Source: Dryomyza anilis
Taxonomy: Eukaryota; Arthropoda; Insecta; Diptera; Dryomyzidae
DNA: 64,000 nucleotides
Assembly: GCA_951804985.1 (NCBI GenBank)
Contig: OX638135.1
Span: 69,899,303 to 69,963,302 of the forward strand
Direction: 5' to 3'
Made by a program: the position numbers and the translations under genes. The stretch's first letter is position 1, and each line of letters opens with the position of its first letter. Positions 13,190-24,864 of the stretch are shown here, piece after piece. The notes under the pieces were generated by a model, which saw only the letters and a list, made by a program, of their open reading frames with translations, searched no databases and was not told where the DNA came from.

Positions 13190-13445
13190 ATTTACGCCCC
13201 TTTTTCCCTTTTTCACTTTTTAGTGATTTTGAACGTAGGACCATGTCCATTTTTCCAATCCCGCTTACATTCTACGTTACTATTAAACATTTTAAAATGA
13301 TCCATCGTTTCGATGTGTACAACTCTGCTCTTAGTAGGGATGTCAATCCCGGACTATTTTTCAATCCCGAAATTTCGGGACTAAAAAATTTGAATCCCGG
13401 GATCCCGGGATTAGTCCCGGGATTTAAAAAAATAATAGCAAAGGC
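13190..13445. other. Possible hAT-type element end with CCCGGG palindromes
   Basis: 'tagggatgtcaatcccgg' at 13337 resembles a hAT terminal sequence. It is followed by clustered short palindromes (cccgaaatttcggg; atcccgggatcccggga; tcccgggat). A comparable CCCGGG-rich terminus occurs at 29650-29800. 13200-13335 resembles 15200-15300 (shared 'attctacgt-ac-att' and 'aactc..cttagta'), suggesting a dispersed repeat. No transposase is present. Confidence 0.35.
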
Positions 13446-15355
13446 ATAAAATAACCATATCTATGTTAAATTTATAAACAATTATAATGTTTAAGGCTTC
13501 AAATAAAACTTATATATTCACATGCATCTGTTTTCAGGTTGGGTATCCAAATATACATGGTATCCAAAATACAAAATACACGATATATAAACCCCAGTTG
13601 ATCGTCAAACATTTTTTAATATTTTTTATTGAAAAATTATTTTTTAGTTCAAATATAAGCAAATTTTAATTTTGAATGAACAATCATATTTTTATTGGGA
13701 TATTGGTTTTTTGTGGAAAACATTATTTATAAAAAAAAAGAGTTTGTAGTAGACACAAATTTTTAAAGTTATATGTGATTTTTAATTAATAACAATTTTA
13801 AAAATTAACTCAATTTAACTTGGATTTTATAATCGAATTCAGATTTTGCAAAAAGATTTATTCTCGGACAAATTGATTTTATATGATTGAAATTTGTAGT
13901 ACGCACAATTTGATTGCAATGAATGTGAAAAATAGTGAAAAATGTTAGTTTTAGACCCAAATGAAAAAAAATTAGGGTGTTCAATTATATTTATTTATGG
14001 ATTTTGTTATTAATAAAGGTTACCTTCAGAGACAACGGTTCCTGTTTTATCGCTATTCGAAACCCGGATTTAATTCGCCAGCATAGTTGATAGTAAATCT
14101 TTCGACTGTCTTCAAAATAAATGTTAGTTTATGGTTTGGTTAAAATAATCTGTTAAATTTGAAAAATTTAGAAAATAATGTCAATTTATGGAATTATCGG
14201 AAAATAATATTTAGTAAAAAATAAATGTTATATTTTAAATCATTGATAGTACTAGAGAGAATACCTATTTCGACCATGTATTGCTCTTTATGTGTCCTTT
14301 CTACTTTTTGAGTTATATGCATTTAAAAAACTTAACTATGAATTAAAATGTGTCCTTTAAATTAAGATAATGAATATATGTTTGTTAACATATTTCTATA
14401 GAATTTTTATTCTGGAGATATTGCAACATAATATATTGATTATGTGAATGAAATATATGGTCGAAGCATTATAAGGTTTTAAATTATGTTATTTAAAAAG
14501 AACGATTGAAATTCATTGATATTTTAATGTAATAGTACAAAAAGTATCAACACAGTTCGTATTATTATAGAACATTAGAAATAGTATGCTTACAAACCCT
14601 AGTACTTAATAATTGTTATCATATATTTAGAAATAACAATAAAATACTGCTATAATTAATATTTTTTTATAAATAAAAAGTGAATTATTTTTATACAGTT
14701 GAAATTCAATAAAAAATGAATTTATCTCAAAAATCAAAAAGGCACCGAAAAGTAATACCATTGTCGAAATGAGTAGAATCTATAGTAATTTTAATATTAT
14801 AAAATAAAAATAAAACATATTTTATTAAGTATGATTTTCCGGTGATATCACAAATTCCATTTTTTTTTTCAATTTTTTAACTTTAACCGGTTATTGCAAC
14901 CAAATCTTCAACGACATTCAAGTTGACATTCTCATGGACAAATACTATTTTAATTTTTATTCAATGGCTGTTTAGTCTTTTTATAAAAAAAAAGTCTTTT
15001 TTTTTAAATGTAGTGAAAAATGCAAAAATAATAGATTGCATTTTTCCCCAAAATATTACGTATAGGAAAAAAACTAAAAACGCAGTTCGAATCAGCACAT
15101 TAAAATTATGTAGAAATGATATGAATAAAAACAGGGATTCTTATAACTCTGTTCTTAGTAAGTAAAGAGTTATAGAAAAAGAGTTATAGAAAGTTTTGGT
15201 TATTTGAGTTATGCCACGCCCGTTGTGAAATCCTGCCCATATTCTACGTGACGATTGCAGTTTTAAATATGAATTTTTTTTATAACTCAACACTTAGTAT
15301 GTCAAGAGTTTTATCAATTTTAAAGTTTTGGTTATATGCTACACCCTATAATCCA
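13446..15355. other. AT-rich spacer without recognisable genes
   Basis: Low-complexity A/T-rich sequence with no credible ORF. A loosely repeated module (tataactc...cttagta..., aaagttttggttat) occurs at about 15140 and 15285. I see nothing else to support a feature. Confidence 0.4.
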
Positions 15356-15359
15356 ATCC

Positions 15360-17006
15360 AAGCCTTTTCCACTCGACTCTCACACCTGCTTAGATAAAGC
15401 ACTCCTCCTCTCGATTATATAAGCGCGCAGTGAAACCATATCTCCTTCTTTATTCGTACGGCTGCCGAAGAGGTACTTGGATTATAACGCCCCCGAAGGA
15501 ATCAGTGGTATGATCAAGAATGTCGCGCGGACATTGCAAATAATGACGCTGCAGACAGTAGCTACGCGAGCGATACAAAGAGAAGAGGAGCGATACAAAG
15601 AGAAGAAAAGGGAAGAGAGACGTCTTTTCAGGCGTAAAAAAAAGAGAGGCAGAAAGACGTGAGTGTGAGGAGATTGAGATGCATGGGGACAGAAATGAGG
15701 CTCGAAAATTCTTCGAGAAAATAAGACGCCTAGCCGGAGGTTCAAAATCCGAAGACTCTTCTAAAGATGAGAACGGGAATCTAGTCACAGATATCCAGAG
15801 CACACTGAAGATAAACTGCTGACCGATGATGATGACAGCAATTCCACCGATAGAGAAGTAAACTCGGAAACCCCAGTACTTGATGACGTAATTGAGATTT
15901 CGCCTCCCGACCATGACGAGGTCAGAACAGCCATAGCTCGACTGAAAAACAACAAAGCCGCAGGTGCTGATGGCCTGCCTACTGAGTTGTTTAAGACCGG
16001 AGGCGACGATCCAATAGAGAGCATGCACGAGCTCGTAAGCAGAATGTGGTCGAATGAAAGCATGCCAAGTGACTGGAACCTCAGTGTACTCTGCCCAATC
16101 CTTAAGAAAGGGGATCCCACTATCTGCGCCAACTACCATGTGATCAGGCTACTCAACATCGCATACAAGGTTCTATCGAGCGTATTATGTGAAGGACTGA
16201 AGCCCATCGTCAACAGACTGATTGGACCTTATCAGTGCGGCTTCAGACCTGGAAATTTCACAATAGACCAGATTATCACATTGCGCCTAATCCAGGAAAA
16301 GACCCTAGAGAAAAAGTGCGACACCTACCACCAATTAGTCGGCTATAAAGCCGCATTCGACACTCCGATAAGGGAACGATTATACGCCGCAATGTCTGAG
16401 TTCGGTATACCTGCGAAACTTATAAGGCTTTGCAGGATGACCCTGAACAACACACGTTGCTCAGTGAGAATAGTAGAAAAGAGCCCAAAGTAGCTCTTGC
16501 CAACAGGTGCTACTTTGGGCTCAGAAGTAGAGCCCTCCTTCGCAGGACTAAAATAACGCTCTACAAGTCACTCATCATGCCCGTCCTACTTTATGGCGCA
16601 GAAACATGGACGCTGGCCTCCACCGATGAGAGAGTAAGATTCTCCGTAAAATCTTTGGCCATATCTGCTTTGCTAACGAGTATCGAATTAGGATGAACCA
16701 TGAGCTGTATGAGTTATTACACGACATTGACATAGTCAAGCGCATCAAGATCCAGCGGCTTCGCTGGCTAGGTCATGTTGAACGAATGGATAAAAAACTC
16801 CAGCCAGGAAGGTGCTTGAATCTAAACTCGAAGGTGGACAGCGTAGAAGACGGCGTCCAAATCTGCGTTGGAAAGATCAACGCTGGCTAGGTCATGTTGA
16901 ACGAATGGATAAAAAACTCCAGCCAGGAAGGTGCTTGAATCTAAACTCGAAGGTGGACAGCGTAGAAGACGGCGTCCAAATCTGCGTTGGAAAGATCAAG
17001 TTGAGG

Positions 17007-17057
<51 letters not shown>
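15360..17057 (+). pseudogene. RTE-like LINE, 5'-truncated and internally deleted, ending in a (TA)n tail
   Basis: The same family as the minus-strand copy at 7640-10010. It begins in the linker between endonuclease and RT (AAEEVLG near 15462) and continues EEEIEMHGDRNEARKFFEKI-like text (~15670-15720). The RT fingers follow in 15987-16480 (LVSRMWSNESMPSDWN, LCPILKKGDPTICANY, GLKPIVNRLIGPYQCGFRPG). The frame then jumps from NTRCSVRIV (~16470) to KITLYKSLIMPVLLYGAETWT (~16550), so the YADD catalytic box is deleted. The C-terminus IQRLRWLGHVERMDKK lies in a 119-bp tandem duplication (16762-16880 and 16881-16999). The body ends at 'gttgaggacaaca', then (TA)n at 17013-17057, compatible with the simple-repeat tails of RTE elements. 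5' truncation is normal for LINEs. Confidence 0.8.
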
Positions 17058-17062
<5 letters not shown>

Positions 17063-18540
17063 TTCGCTGTTTTAAGGACACATGTTGTATTACATTTTTT
17101 CTTAAGCATTAATAAAACATACCAAGTAACCACAATTCGGCAATTGTAACAAATATTGCTTACATAACAATTTATTTCCGTCCCGTAGTACCAGCATCAA
17201 ATATAGCAAAAAAATTTGAATAAATTAAAAATCAAAAAAGCCGGAACAAAAAAGCCGTATACAGTCTCACACAGAAGAAAATGTCCCATTAAGTACTTAA
17301 TGGTACGACCATCAATCTTATGGTTCATGAATTAATAGTTTTTTTCTTTTTAAATAAAAAGTATTCTAATTAATTTGATAGTATTCGAAAAATTCAGTAC
17401 CATAAATCTAAATATTTCAATATTATTATTTTTAATAGAATAAATACTATTGTTTTAATGGTGTCCTCCTATAATAATAAACGTGGCATAAAAAACATAA
17501 ACACGAATATAAATATGTTCGTTTTGTACGTCATTCTACGTGTTTGTGTTTGCTCAAAATGGTCGCATGCATTTTTTGTAATAATTCACATTATTAATAG
17601 CGACATTGGTAAGGAATTCATGTATTTAATGTAAATTCATTATATTTAACCGTTTTCTATTTATTACAGATAATAAATAATAAATCGAACTTCTGTTATG
17701 GCGACGGACTCTAAATGCAGACTCAAGTATTGGAAACTGAAGCGAACATTGAATGTACTATAACCTTTTGCAACGAGAAGTGTCCATTTATGTGTGTGAT
17801 TTTTTAAATGTGAATTTCAGTTTCTACATTTAATTAAAATAAATTATACAGTAAATTAACTAAAATCCATTTTTGTTTTAATAAATTATTAGGAAAATGT
17901 ACTTCGAATATACTATAAAATTAATAAAACGTATCATAAAATATATATATGTTTTGGTTATTGTATTTAAAGGAGCAATTTATAAAATGTATGGTACAAC
18001 AAAATATGGTATTAAAAGTCCCAATATTACTGAATTAATGGGATGCATCCTATTGAACAATTTTAATAGTGTAAATTTTTGTTTTTCTATTGAAATACTA
18101 TTAATTTTGGTGCATATATCAACGTTGTACTACATTTTTTTGAAAATCTGAAATTTCAACTTTGTTAGTAATTATTACGAAAAGTAATTGCTACATTTAT
18201 ACAAGTTAAAATACCAATTGATAGATTCACATTTTCTTATCATTTGGTACAAATAAAGAGCTCATCGATCAGAAATTGAATGATATATAAAGAATTTTGT
18301 AAATGAATAATTGTAATTTTAAAAATGTAGTTGGTGACTTTAGTTCTACAACGACGATATGATCTGTCAACATTTGTGTGAAAAATATACACAAACTAGA
18401 TAAATTTGCGCATTAGATTCTCTGAATAACCGGAATAATACATTTTGAAAAAGTCATAATTTATATTTTGAAGTTTACATAAATGATTACATAAAATATG
18501 TTCAGCGAAATGCATAATATTCTTGGGATTGTTCTCGTTG
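17058..18540. other. AT-rich spacer; one weak spliced-frame candidate
   Basis: No gene is recognised. At 17560 a short frame MVACIFCNNSH stops soon after. 'attg|gtaagg' (17607) and 'tttattacag' (about 17669) could be splice sites, and the following DNA reads QTQVLETEANIECTITFCNE in one frame. The Cys/His content hints at a small zinc-finger piece, but I cannot assign it. The rest is low complexity. Confidence 0.2.
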
Positions 18541-18995
18541 ATCGTTGTAAGTCCGCGAACAGTCTGATCGCGCGCAGTCTGCATCCACGACCTGCAGTAG
18601 TAGAAAACAGACTAATTACAGTCAAATAATGCAACAAGAACTGTATGTACCACAGGCTCTGCAGACCAAAAACAGGGAAAAGCACGACAACGGCAATTTC
18701 AATCTTAAATCCATGTGACAGCCGTCAAATTGTCCGATTAAGTTCACCAGCACAAAGACGGCGGCTTTGACGGTGGCCACAGCCCCAGCTCATTTTCAAT
18801 GGAAGTACATATGCAGAGTGTCCTCCAAGTATGTTTAGACAAAGACGCGCAACTTTGGACAGGATGTTTTGTCGTGACGGATAACCAGATAATAAATGAA
18901 ATTATTCCATTTCGATTATTGCCAGCAGAAGTCAGTCTATTTGATTGGCGGTTATGTATGGAACGCGTTGATGAATTTTCACTAACTTATTAAAC
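18541..18995. other. GC-richer island of unknown nature, possibly exonic
   Basis: This stretch is clearly less AT-rich than its surroundings. On the plus strand a 41-codon frame (ATG at 18645, stop at 18768) reads MYHRLCRPKTGKSTTTAISI..., ending SSPAQRRRL. A second frame gives a 64-residue ORF at 18799-18993. Candidate acceptors (accacag, ctgcag) lie at its start. I recognise no domain. It could be a terminal exon of a host gene such as CaMKI, a decayed pseudogene, or a transposon piece. Confidence 0.2.
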
Positions 18996-20064
18996 GTTTT
19001 AATAATAAATTTAATATAATTGTAACAGAAAATAGAAAATTACAGACGAGACCTAGACGACGATTTTTGTTGCAAATGTCATAAAACAGCTGTTGTTGTT
19101 TCGACAGGGTTTACTGCAGTCTAACAATGTACTTTTAATACCACTAAAAAATGTATTTTGCGGCAAAATTATGAAAAACGATTTTGATTTTGAAAATTGG
19201 GAAAAATTCTTTGTCACCTGAGAATTAGTTTGTTCTAAACGTAATTTTTTTGCGAATTTCGATATCGCATACCAAAGAAATGTCAAAACTATCAGCCTAT
19301 CCAATAAACGAAATAAAGTCGATTCTAAAGATATCTTCTTCGACAATTTTCTCATATTTGTCTAAAAACTGCTTATTTGTAAAGCTGTATAATTTTAGTA
19401 CTTTTAAAGATATGTTATATATGATGTCGGCCGATCATTATTTTTTTTTAATATATATAAATTTTGATCTATTATATGAAAATATATGGTTGAAGTATAT
19501 ACAGGTTAAGGTTTTTTGAAAAATTTAAAACCAAACAACAGTGCATTGTTTTCAAAACTTATAAAAAAATATATATAATTCAAAATTTTTCATATATGTA
19601 AAACTAAACAAATTGTTAATTTTTGAAATATCTATGACTCCTGAAGAAACCACACTAAAAAGAAAAAGTGCTGAAGTGAATTAATTTTCTTTGTTTTCTT
19701 GAATTATATTTTCTTTCTTAATCTTAAAATGTTTAAAATGACTATAAAATTTTGTATTTTTAAATTTTTCATCGTGAAATTATCAGCACTCGGTGTGCCA
19801 ACAAACTGTTTAGATGAACTAACTAGTAGATACTTCATCATTACGAAAATATATGAAAAAGGAATTCATTTCCAACATAAAAAAATAAGATATTAATTTT
19901 GTAGATTTTGAAAAAAATTAATGAAAACATCCTCTATCCGAAACCGAATCAATGGTGTATGAATCAAACTAATTATTATTTGACGACTTGTCAAATAAAA
20001 CGTACAATACTAACAAATGTTTTAGAAAGTATTTCTTACTTTCAAAATAAAAACATACTGTAAA
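18996..20064. other. AT-rich spacer
   Basis: I see no gene. ORFs of 65-100 codons on both strands lack any recognisable motif and have the composition of random AT-rich sequence. Confidence 0.4.
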
Positions 20065-20560
20065 TACACTAAGGAAAAAGTGACATAATAAAATTAAATA
20101 AAATTTATTTAAATACTTTTGTAATAAAAAACGTAATACTCGTAATACAAAAAATATTACGCGCGTATTTAATTCTTAATTTAAAAAAAGTATTTAATTT
20201 TATTAAAAATTTCGAAAAAAGAAAAATAAAATAATAATTTTACCTCATATAAAGAAGATTGGGAACATTCTTTATATGAAATAAATATTATTGTGTTTAA
20301 ATTAAAATGTTATAACTTTAATAAAAAGTAATAAAAAGTATTTACTTTAAATTTTATTAAATACGTAATAAATTTAAATAAAAAGTATTAACATCAAATT
20401 TTATTACGTACGTAATAAATTTAAATAAAAAGCATTTACATCCAGTTTAAATAAAAAGTATTTAATTTAAATGCAAAAGACTACGGGTGAAAAACATGTC
20501 GAAAAGTATTTATATATATTGCTTTTTTATTTAATGTTATTACTTTTTTCCCTCAGTGTA
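20065..20560. mobile_element. ~0.5-kb TA-flanked MITE with internal ~47-bp repeats
   Basis: The left end TACACTAAGGAAAAAGT at 20065 matches the inverted right end ACTTTTTTCCCTCAGTGTA at 20560 with a few differences, with TA at both outer edges. Inside (about 20325-20475) a ~47-bp unit (taaaaagtattta...acgtaataaatttaaa) is repeated three to four times. There is no coding capacity. Size, TA target and TIR fit a Tc1/mariner-type MITE. Related starts (tacactcaggaaaaa) occur at 23863 and 43968. Confidence 0.65.
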
Positions 20561-20734
20561 GTACTACGGAAAAAATTCTTATGCAACACTGCATGAACAT
20601 ATGATTTTTATGCCTACACACATAACAAATTTGTTTAAAATAGTAAGTATTTCTTTTCACTTTATTGAAAAATCACTTTAAATGCATACTATTTAGGTCG
20701 TTGTCACCAACAATTTTGTCGACTCACCCTTCTA

Positions 20735-21030
20735 TATTAATACCTCGCAGCTCGTTTGTTCTGCCAAAATGGAACGCTTAGTCTACATTGGGCTACATGT
20801 GCAAGTAGCATTTGGAAATTAATCCAGATCATACCGTCATCGAGATCATGCGTCAGAAGACCGATGCTGACAAGTTTGCCCAGAAGTTGGTTATTCTGTT
20901 ATTTAAGACCTCTCTGCTGTCGCCTGGTTTCTCTCTGGACAGATACATGATTTTGGCAGTCTCGGCATTGATAAGGAGGAGCTCATGGCCAACAATGATC
21001 GCTGAGCGTTGTTGATCACACCGTTTCGCA
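20735..21030 (+). pseudogene. Hsp83: Hsp90/Hsp83 processed-pseudogene fragment
   Basis: The plus strand reads STLGYMCK, a stop, [22 protein letters not shown], then a shortened join (FAQ), [24 protein letters not shown], and after a frameshift GIDKEELMA. This is the middle-to-C-terminal junction of cytosolic Hsp90, an ATP-dependent chaperone: the 'STMGYM', 'HLEINPDH', 'LLFETSLL' and 'GLGID' landmarks are all visible. An in-frame stop, at least two frameshifts and small deletions show it is dead. No introns interrupt it, which suggests reverse-transcribed origin. I see no poly-A tail, so it may be a truncated copy. Confidence 0.75.
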
Positions 21031-21485
21031 CGTGGCGGAGATCGTTTCAACTACATTTCAATTGATTGCAAAATGTAATTAACAAACCACGAAATTCTGA
21101 TTGTGAAACATAGTGATGGCATAATTTTCATTTTAAAATGTTAAAACAAAAAAAATTTTGTAAGAGCATATCGACGCCTCTTACGAAAAAACACACGTTT
21201 CAATTTGCTTACGAAAAACAGTATCTTTTTCGAAACTACTACAAGAAGCTCAAGTTCATTTTCCCCACGAAAACAACCACATCTCTATTATACCCAAGAA
21301 ATTAAGCATATATGTTTTATAGCCACGAAATGAAGTATAACTCTATTTTCGCCACGAAAAGAAACACTTTTACATTTAGCTATGAAAAAAAGCTCATCTA
21401 TCATTTCTTCAAGAATAACAGCATATTTATTTATTCAAGAAAGTTATCTCAGTAGACTGTTCGTGCACAAGAGCAAACTTAATTT
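21031..21485. other. AT-rich spacer with a loose 'acgaaa' periodicity
   Basis: About every 35-45 bp between 21180 and 21400 the sequence shows 'tacgaaaa' or 'ccacgaaa', suggesting a strongly decayed tandem repeat. No gene is present. Confidence 0.3.
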
Positions 21486-21872
21486 GAAAAATGTGTTCCT
21501 TTGGGATTTGCCCAGAACCGACTTGCGTCATTGGGTAATTTTTTGGAAAAATTTATTCCTTTTGGATTTTGCCAGAAACCACATTGGAAATTTTTTGGAA
21601 AATTTCTTCCTTTAAGATTTGGCCATAACCCACTTGCGTCATTAGACATTTTTTTGGAAAATTTCTTTCTTTAGGATTTGGCCAGAACCCACTTGCGTTA
21701 TTGGACATTTTTTTGGAAAAATTTGTTCCTTTGGACATTGGAACAAATTTTTACAAAAAAATGTCCAATGACGCAAGTGTCCAATGTCGCAAGTGTCCAA
21801 TGCCACTGGCCAAATACGAATAGAACACATTTTTCAAAAAAGTCCAATGACGGAAATGGGTTCTAGCCAAAT
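21486..21872. repeat. ~60-70-bp tandem repeat ending in an inverted segment
   Basis: Four imperfect units carry 'cacttgcgtcattgg' followed by 'tttttggaaaa' and 'tcctttgggatttg' (starts near 21520, 21583, 21633, 21692). From about 21735 the same motif appears inverted (ccaatgacgcaagtg, repeated twice more), so the array folds back on itself. ORFs in this region are artefacts. Confidence 0.7.
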
Positions 21873-23179
21873 CGCACCTGTATGTCAGGGCGACGATATG
21901 ATTTAATTTAAATTTTTAATTGTGGTTAAGGTTCAATTTAATGCATTTATTTAGATTATGGATTAATTCGAATTAATAGTAACAAACTAAATAATTTAAA
22001 AATTGTGTGTGCAAATTTATAAAATTATGGTTGTCGGGTGGCCTATATCTGGTTTGCAGATCAATTTTTGGAAATTAGATTTATGGATATAGATTTTAAA
22101 GCGGCAGATTAAAAGTTTTTGAAATACAATTTTGTCTCAATGTGAAATGGCATTATTTCACCATGACACGCATAGTTAAACGTATATGATTTTTTTTTTA
22201 CCTAGTATTACTACATTGGGAAATAACATTAAAATTTACTATTTTATTTCGTTGAATTTGTTTGAATTGAAACAAATTACCAAATCCACCATATTTGATA
22301 TTAGTTATTTTAAAATGGTTGATGTTTATTGTTATACTCCACATATTTATATGCGCTGTAAAATATGGATCTCGCCATTTTTAATAAAATTATTTAAATG
22401 ATCATTTTAATGGTGATTTTTACTATCATTTTTTATCAATATTCTTACATTTGGAAAATTTAAAATAATATATTAAATTGAAGATATAAATAAGAAGATA
22501 TCATTATATGTACATATGGTGTAAAATTATCATTAACTGTAAAGAATTCATGTTTATAATAATGATAAAATATTTCTGATAGTTTTCCGTTTAATAAAAA
22601 AATAATTGGGGTTTTCTTCATTAAATCCCGATCATTGCTCGATAGAAATTTCCTTATGAGGAACAACTAATCTAGCTCTGATCGGGACCCTTGACTGTTT
22701 AGATAAAGTGAACCCTAGAGTGGTGAGCATGATAAGGGCATGACAAGGCAATGGTCAAGTTTGCTCTACTTGGGCTTATCCGACGAAAATCCGATCATTT
22801 CCCGATAGTGCATCGTCCAAATTTCTACTAGGGTTTCTACCATGTAGTATATGTACGATACAATAACACAAAAACGTCAATTTGTTGCATCTCTCATAAA
22901 AGTGAAATACCAAAAGTGTTGTATTTGAGAGTAGCCCTGAGGCATGTTTTTTGGTGTCGTGTTTTGTGAAATGAAGAAAAATTGTGAAATTGAAGACAAA
23001 TAGTGCATATAAAATGTTAATTTATTTGCTTTTCTTTTCAAACATTAATAATCATTTCAATAAATCTAAATTTTATAAGAATCAGCTGCATTTATTTTAC
23101 GAAATATTTCAACAAGCAGAAAAGTGTTGCTCACAGCTCAATTGCCGTACTGTCGTATTTATACAAATTATCTTTATTG
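21873..23179. other. AT-rich spacer
   Basis: No credible coding region. Around 22620-22830 a slightly GC-richer patch has a repeated motif (cccgatcattgctcgatag; ccgatcatttcccgatag), which may be a decayed inverted element end. Confidence 0.3.
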
Positions 23180-23345
23180 ACAAACATTTTACATTAGTTC
23201 GTCACTGCTATCTTGAATCAATTCCCGAAAATTCTGAGAGCGTTTGATTCCAAGACATTTAATGCAAATCCAGGCTTATTTTTTGTTGGATAGCAGACAT
23301 TAAATTCTTCATCTCTCACCAGTTTACGGATGTTTGGTCCAGTTC
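23180..23345 (-). pseudogene. Fragment of an uncharacterised transposon-associated protein family
   Basis: On the minus strand, 23340-23299 reads GPNIRKLVRDEEFN. After a gap and frame change, AWICIKCLGIKRSQNFRELI follows and then QDSSDELM and a stop. This resembles a widespread arthropod family with a 'GPNIRKL..D..F' block followed by 'AW..F...V..FLGN.R..NY.ELV'. I know no function for it. It is short, frameshifted and has stops, so at most it is a relic. I rely on memory of the pattern. Confidence 0.35.
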
Positions 23346-23985
23346 GATTTCAATGAAATGTGGGCAACTGATAAAAGAGTATCGAGATATGCATTGACTA
23401 TTTGACATTTTTCGCCCACTACTTCCAGAGATACAGTGGTTCAAAGTTACAAAAAATGGGCCAAAAATCCCTTTTCTATGGTTGTTCATATTTCAATATA
23501 TCAATATATCGTTGATAGCTCGTTTTAAAGCTAATAGAACGAGCTTTTACAACAATTCAGTTGTAACTTCTAAAGTTGAACATGTGTCCCGTGGTAACTA
23601 TCCTTCCACTTAAAAACTAATGTCCTTAAAAAGTACCTTTTTAAAATTCTGAAAAAAACTGTTGCCAATTTATTATATGTATAATGGCCACTGGCCATTA
23701 TCCTTGCTCGAGAAACAAGAAAAAATATTCGTATGGAGATATTCCAAACTTCAATTTAATATAAATCGTGTATGCTGATTTTGACTGCATACTCAGTTTT
23801 TTCCTATTACGTAACATATTTATGAAAATTTCAAATTTTAACTACTAAATTCTAACTACACTCAGGAAAAAAATATCAAAAAAAATATATAAATATCAAA
23901 AAGAATTTAAATGGATTTCATGTTGTTTTTTTTTCAAACAGATTCATACAGCGCTATTTTTTGATTATTGGTACCGCTGATATTG
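23346..23985. repeat. Dispersed repeat R, one copy with MITE-like start
   Basis: 23700-23960 (tgctcgagaaacaagaaaaa..., ttgactgcatactcagtttt..., taactactaaattctaact) recurs at 43795-44055 in the same orientation, at 38525-38760 inverted, and as shorter inverted flanks at 34040-34140 and 34785-34880. It includes 'tacactcaggaaaaaa' at 23863, similar to the MITE terminus at 20065. 23346-23690 itself shows nothing recognisable. Confidence 0.6.
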
Positions 23986-24203
23986 TTAGATGTTAACATG
24001 GTACATGAATTTAATTATTATTATTTTTCATAATGTTAATTATGCATAGTAAAATTTTTTAACTGAACATGGATTATATGTTTGTTCAACATGCTTTATT
24101 GTTAATGTAAAAATTGTATAATGCTACATTTACATTTACTCGATTTCAAATTAAAATTGCTATAAAAATGTATGTATTGTTGATTTAATTTAAAATATGC
24201 AGT

Positions 24204-24864
24204 TCAGTGGTACGCCGTTTGTAACATCTCCGGTATGGAAAAGTATATATATTCTTGATCACCATGACCTCCTGAGTCGATTTAGCGATGTCCGTCTGTC
24301 GTTCTATCTGTCTGTTGAAATCACAATTACAGAAAAAGTTGAAGAGCTAGAGCAATGAAACTTTAGATTTAGATTACTTATATATCTAAGCTGTCTGAAC
24401 AAGAAAATTATCATGATCTATTGTGACCTGAAAATTGATCACTTATGTTCAACTATAAAATTTACATATAAAATTTACATCTGCAAGTCAATTTTACTGT
24501 ATACGTGCTTAGGTAAACTTTTTTGGTCAAATATATATATTGACATTATGCTCAAATATAAGAAAATAATGTTTTCCCACGAAACGACTTGCAGTTCCCA
24601 AAAAAAATATCGAAATTCGGTACACCTACCCATTTGTAAATATGGGTACCAAATGAAAGAAAATTCTTCAGGGATGGAAAGTTTGTAGTTATTTTCAGGA
24701 TTCGTATACCCTGGTGACCTATATACCACTTTGAATGGTTACCACACATATGTGTAGGGTATTTATAGTCGGCTTAGACCGACTATAATTTTGAAAATCC
24801 TAACTATCATAATAACACCTACTTTAAAATTTCCCATGTGATCTAACCTTCCCAACTGGTTTTA
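24204..24864 (+). mobile_element. mini-me-like element, copy C, 5'-truncated
   Basis: It starts inside the element at 'ttcagtggtacgccgtttgt', has the core and a short GTCY tract (about 24290-24313), the hairpin at about 24767-24788 and the conserved 3' tail. It ends shortly before the fold-back element at 24920. Confidence 0.75.

Noticed and set aside
15450..16139. 229-codon minus-strand ORF
   Set aside because: It is antisense to readable RTE-like RT and linker sequence and has no recognisable motif.
19053..19896. ORFs of 65-100 codons on both strands
   Set aside because: AT-rich random frames with no motif, no paired splice evidence and no similarity I recognise.
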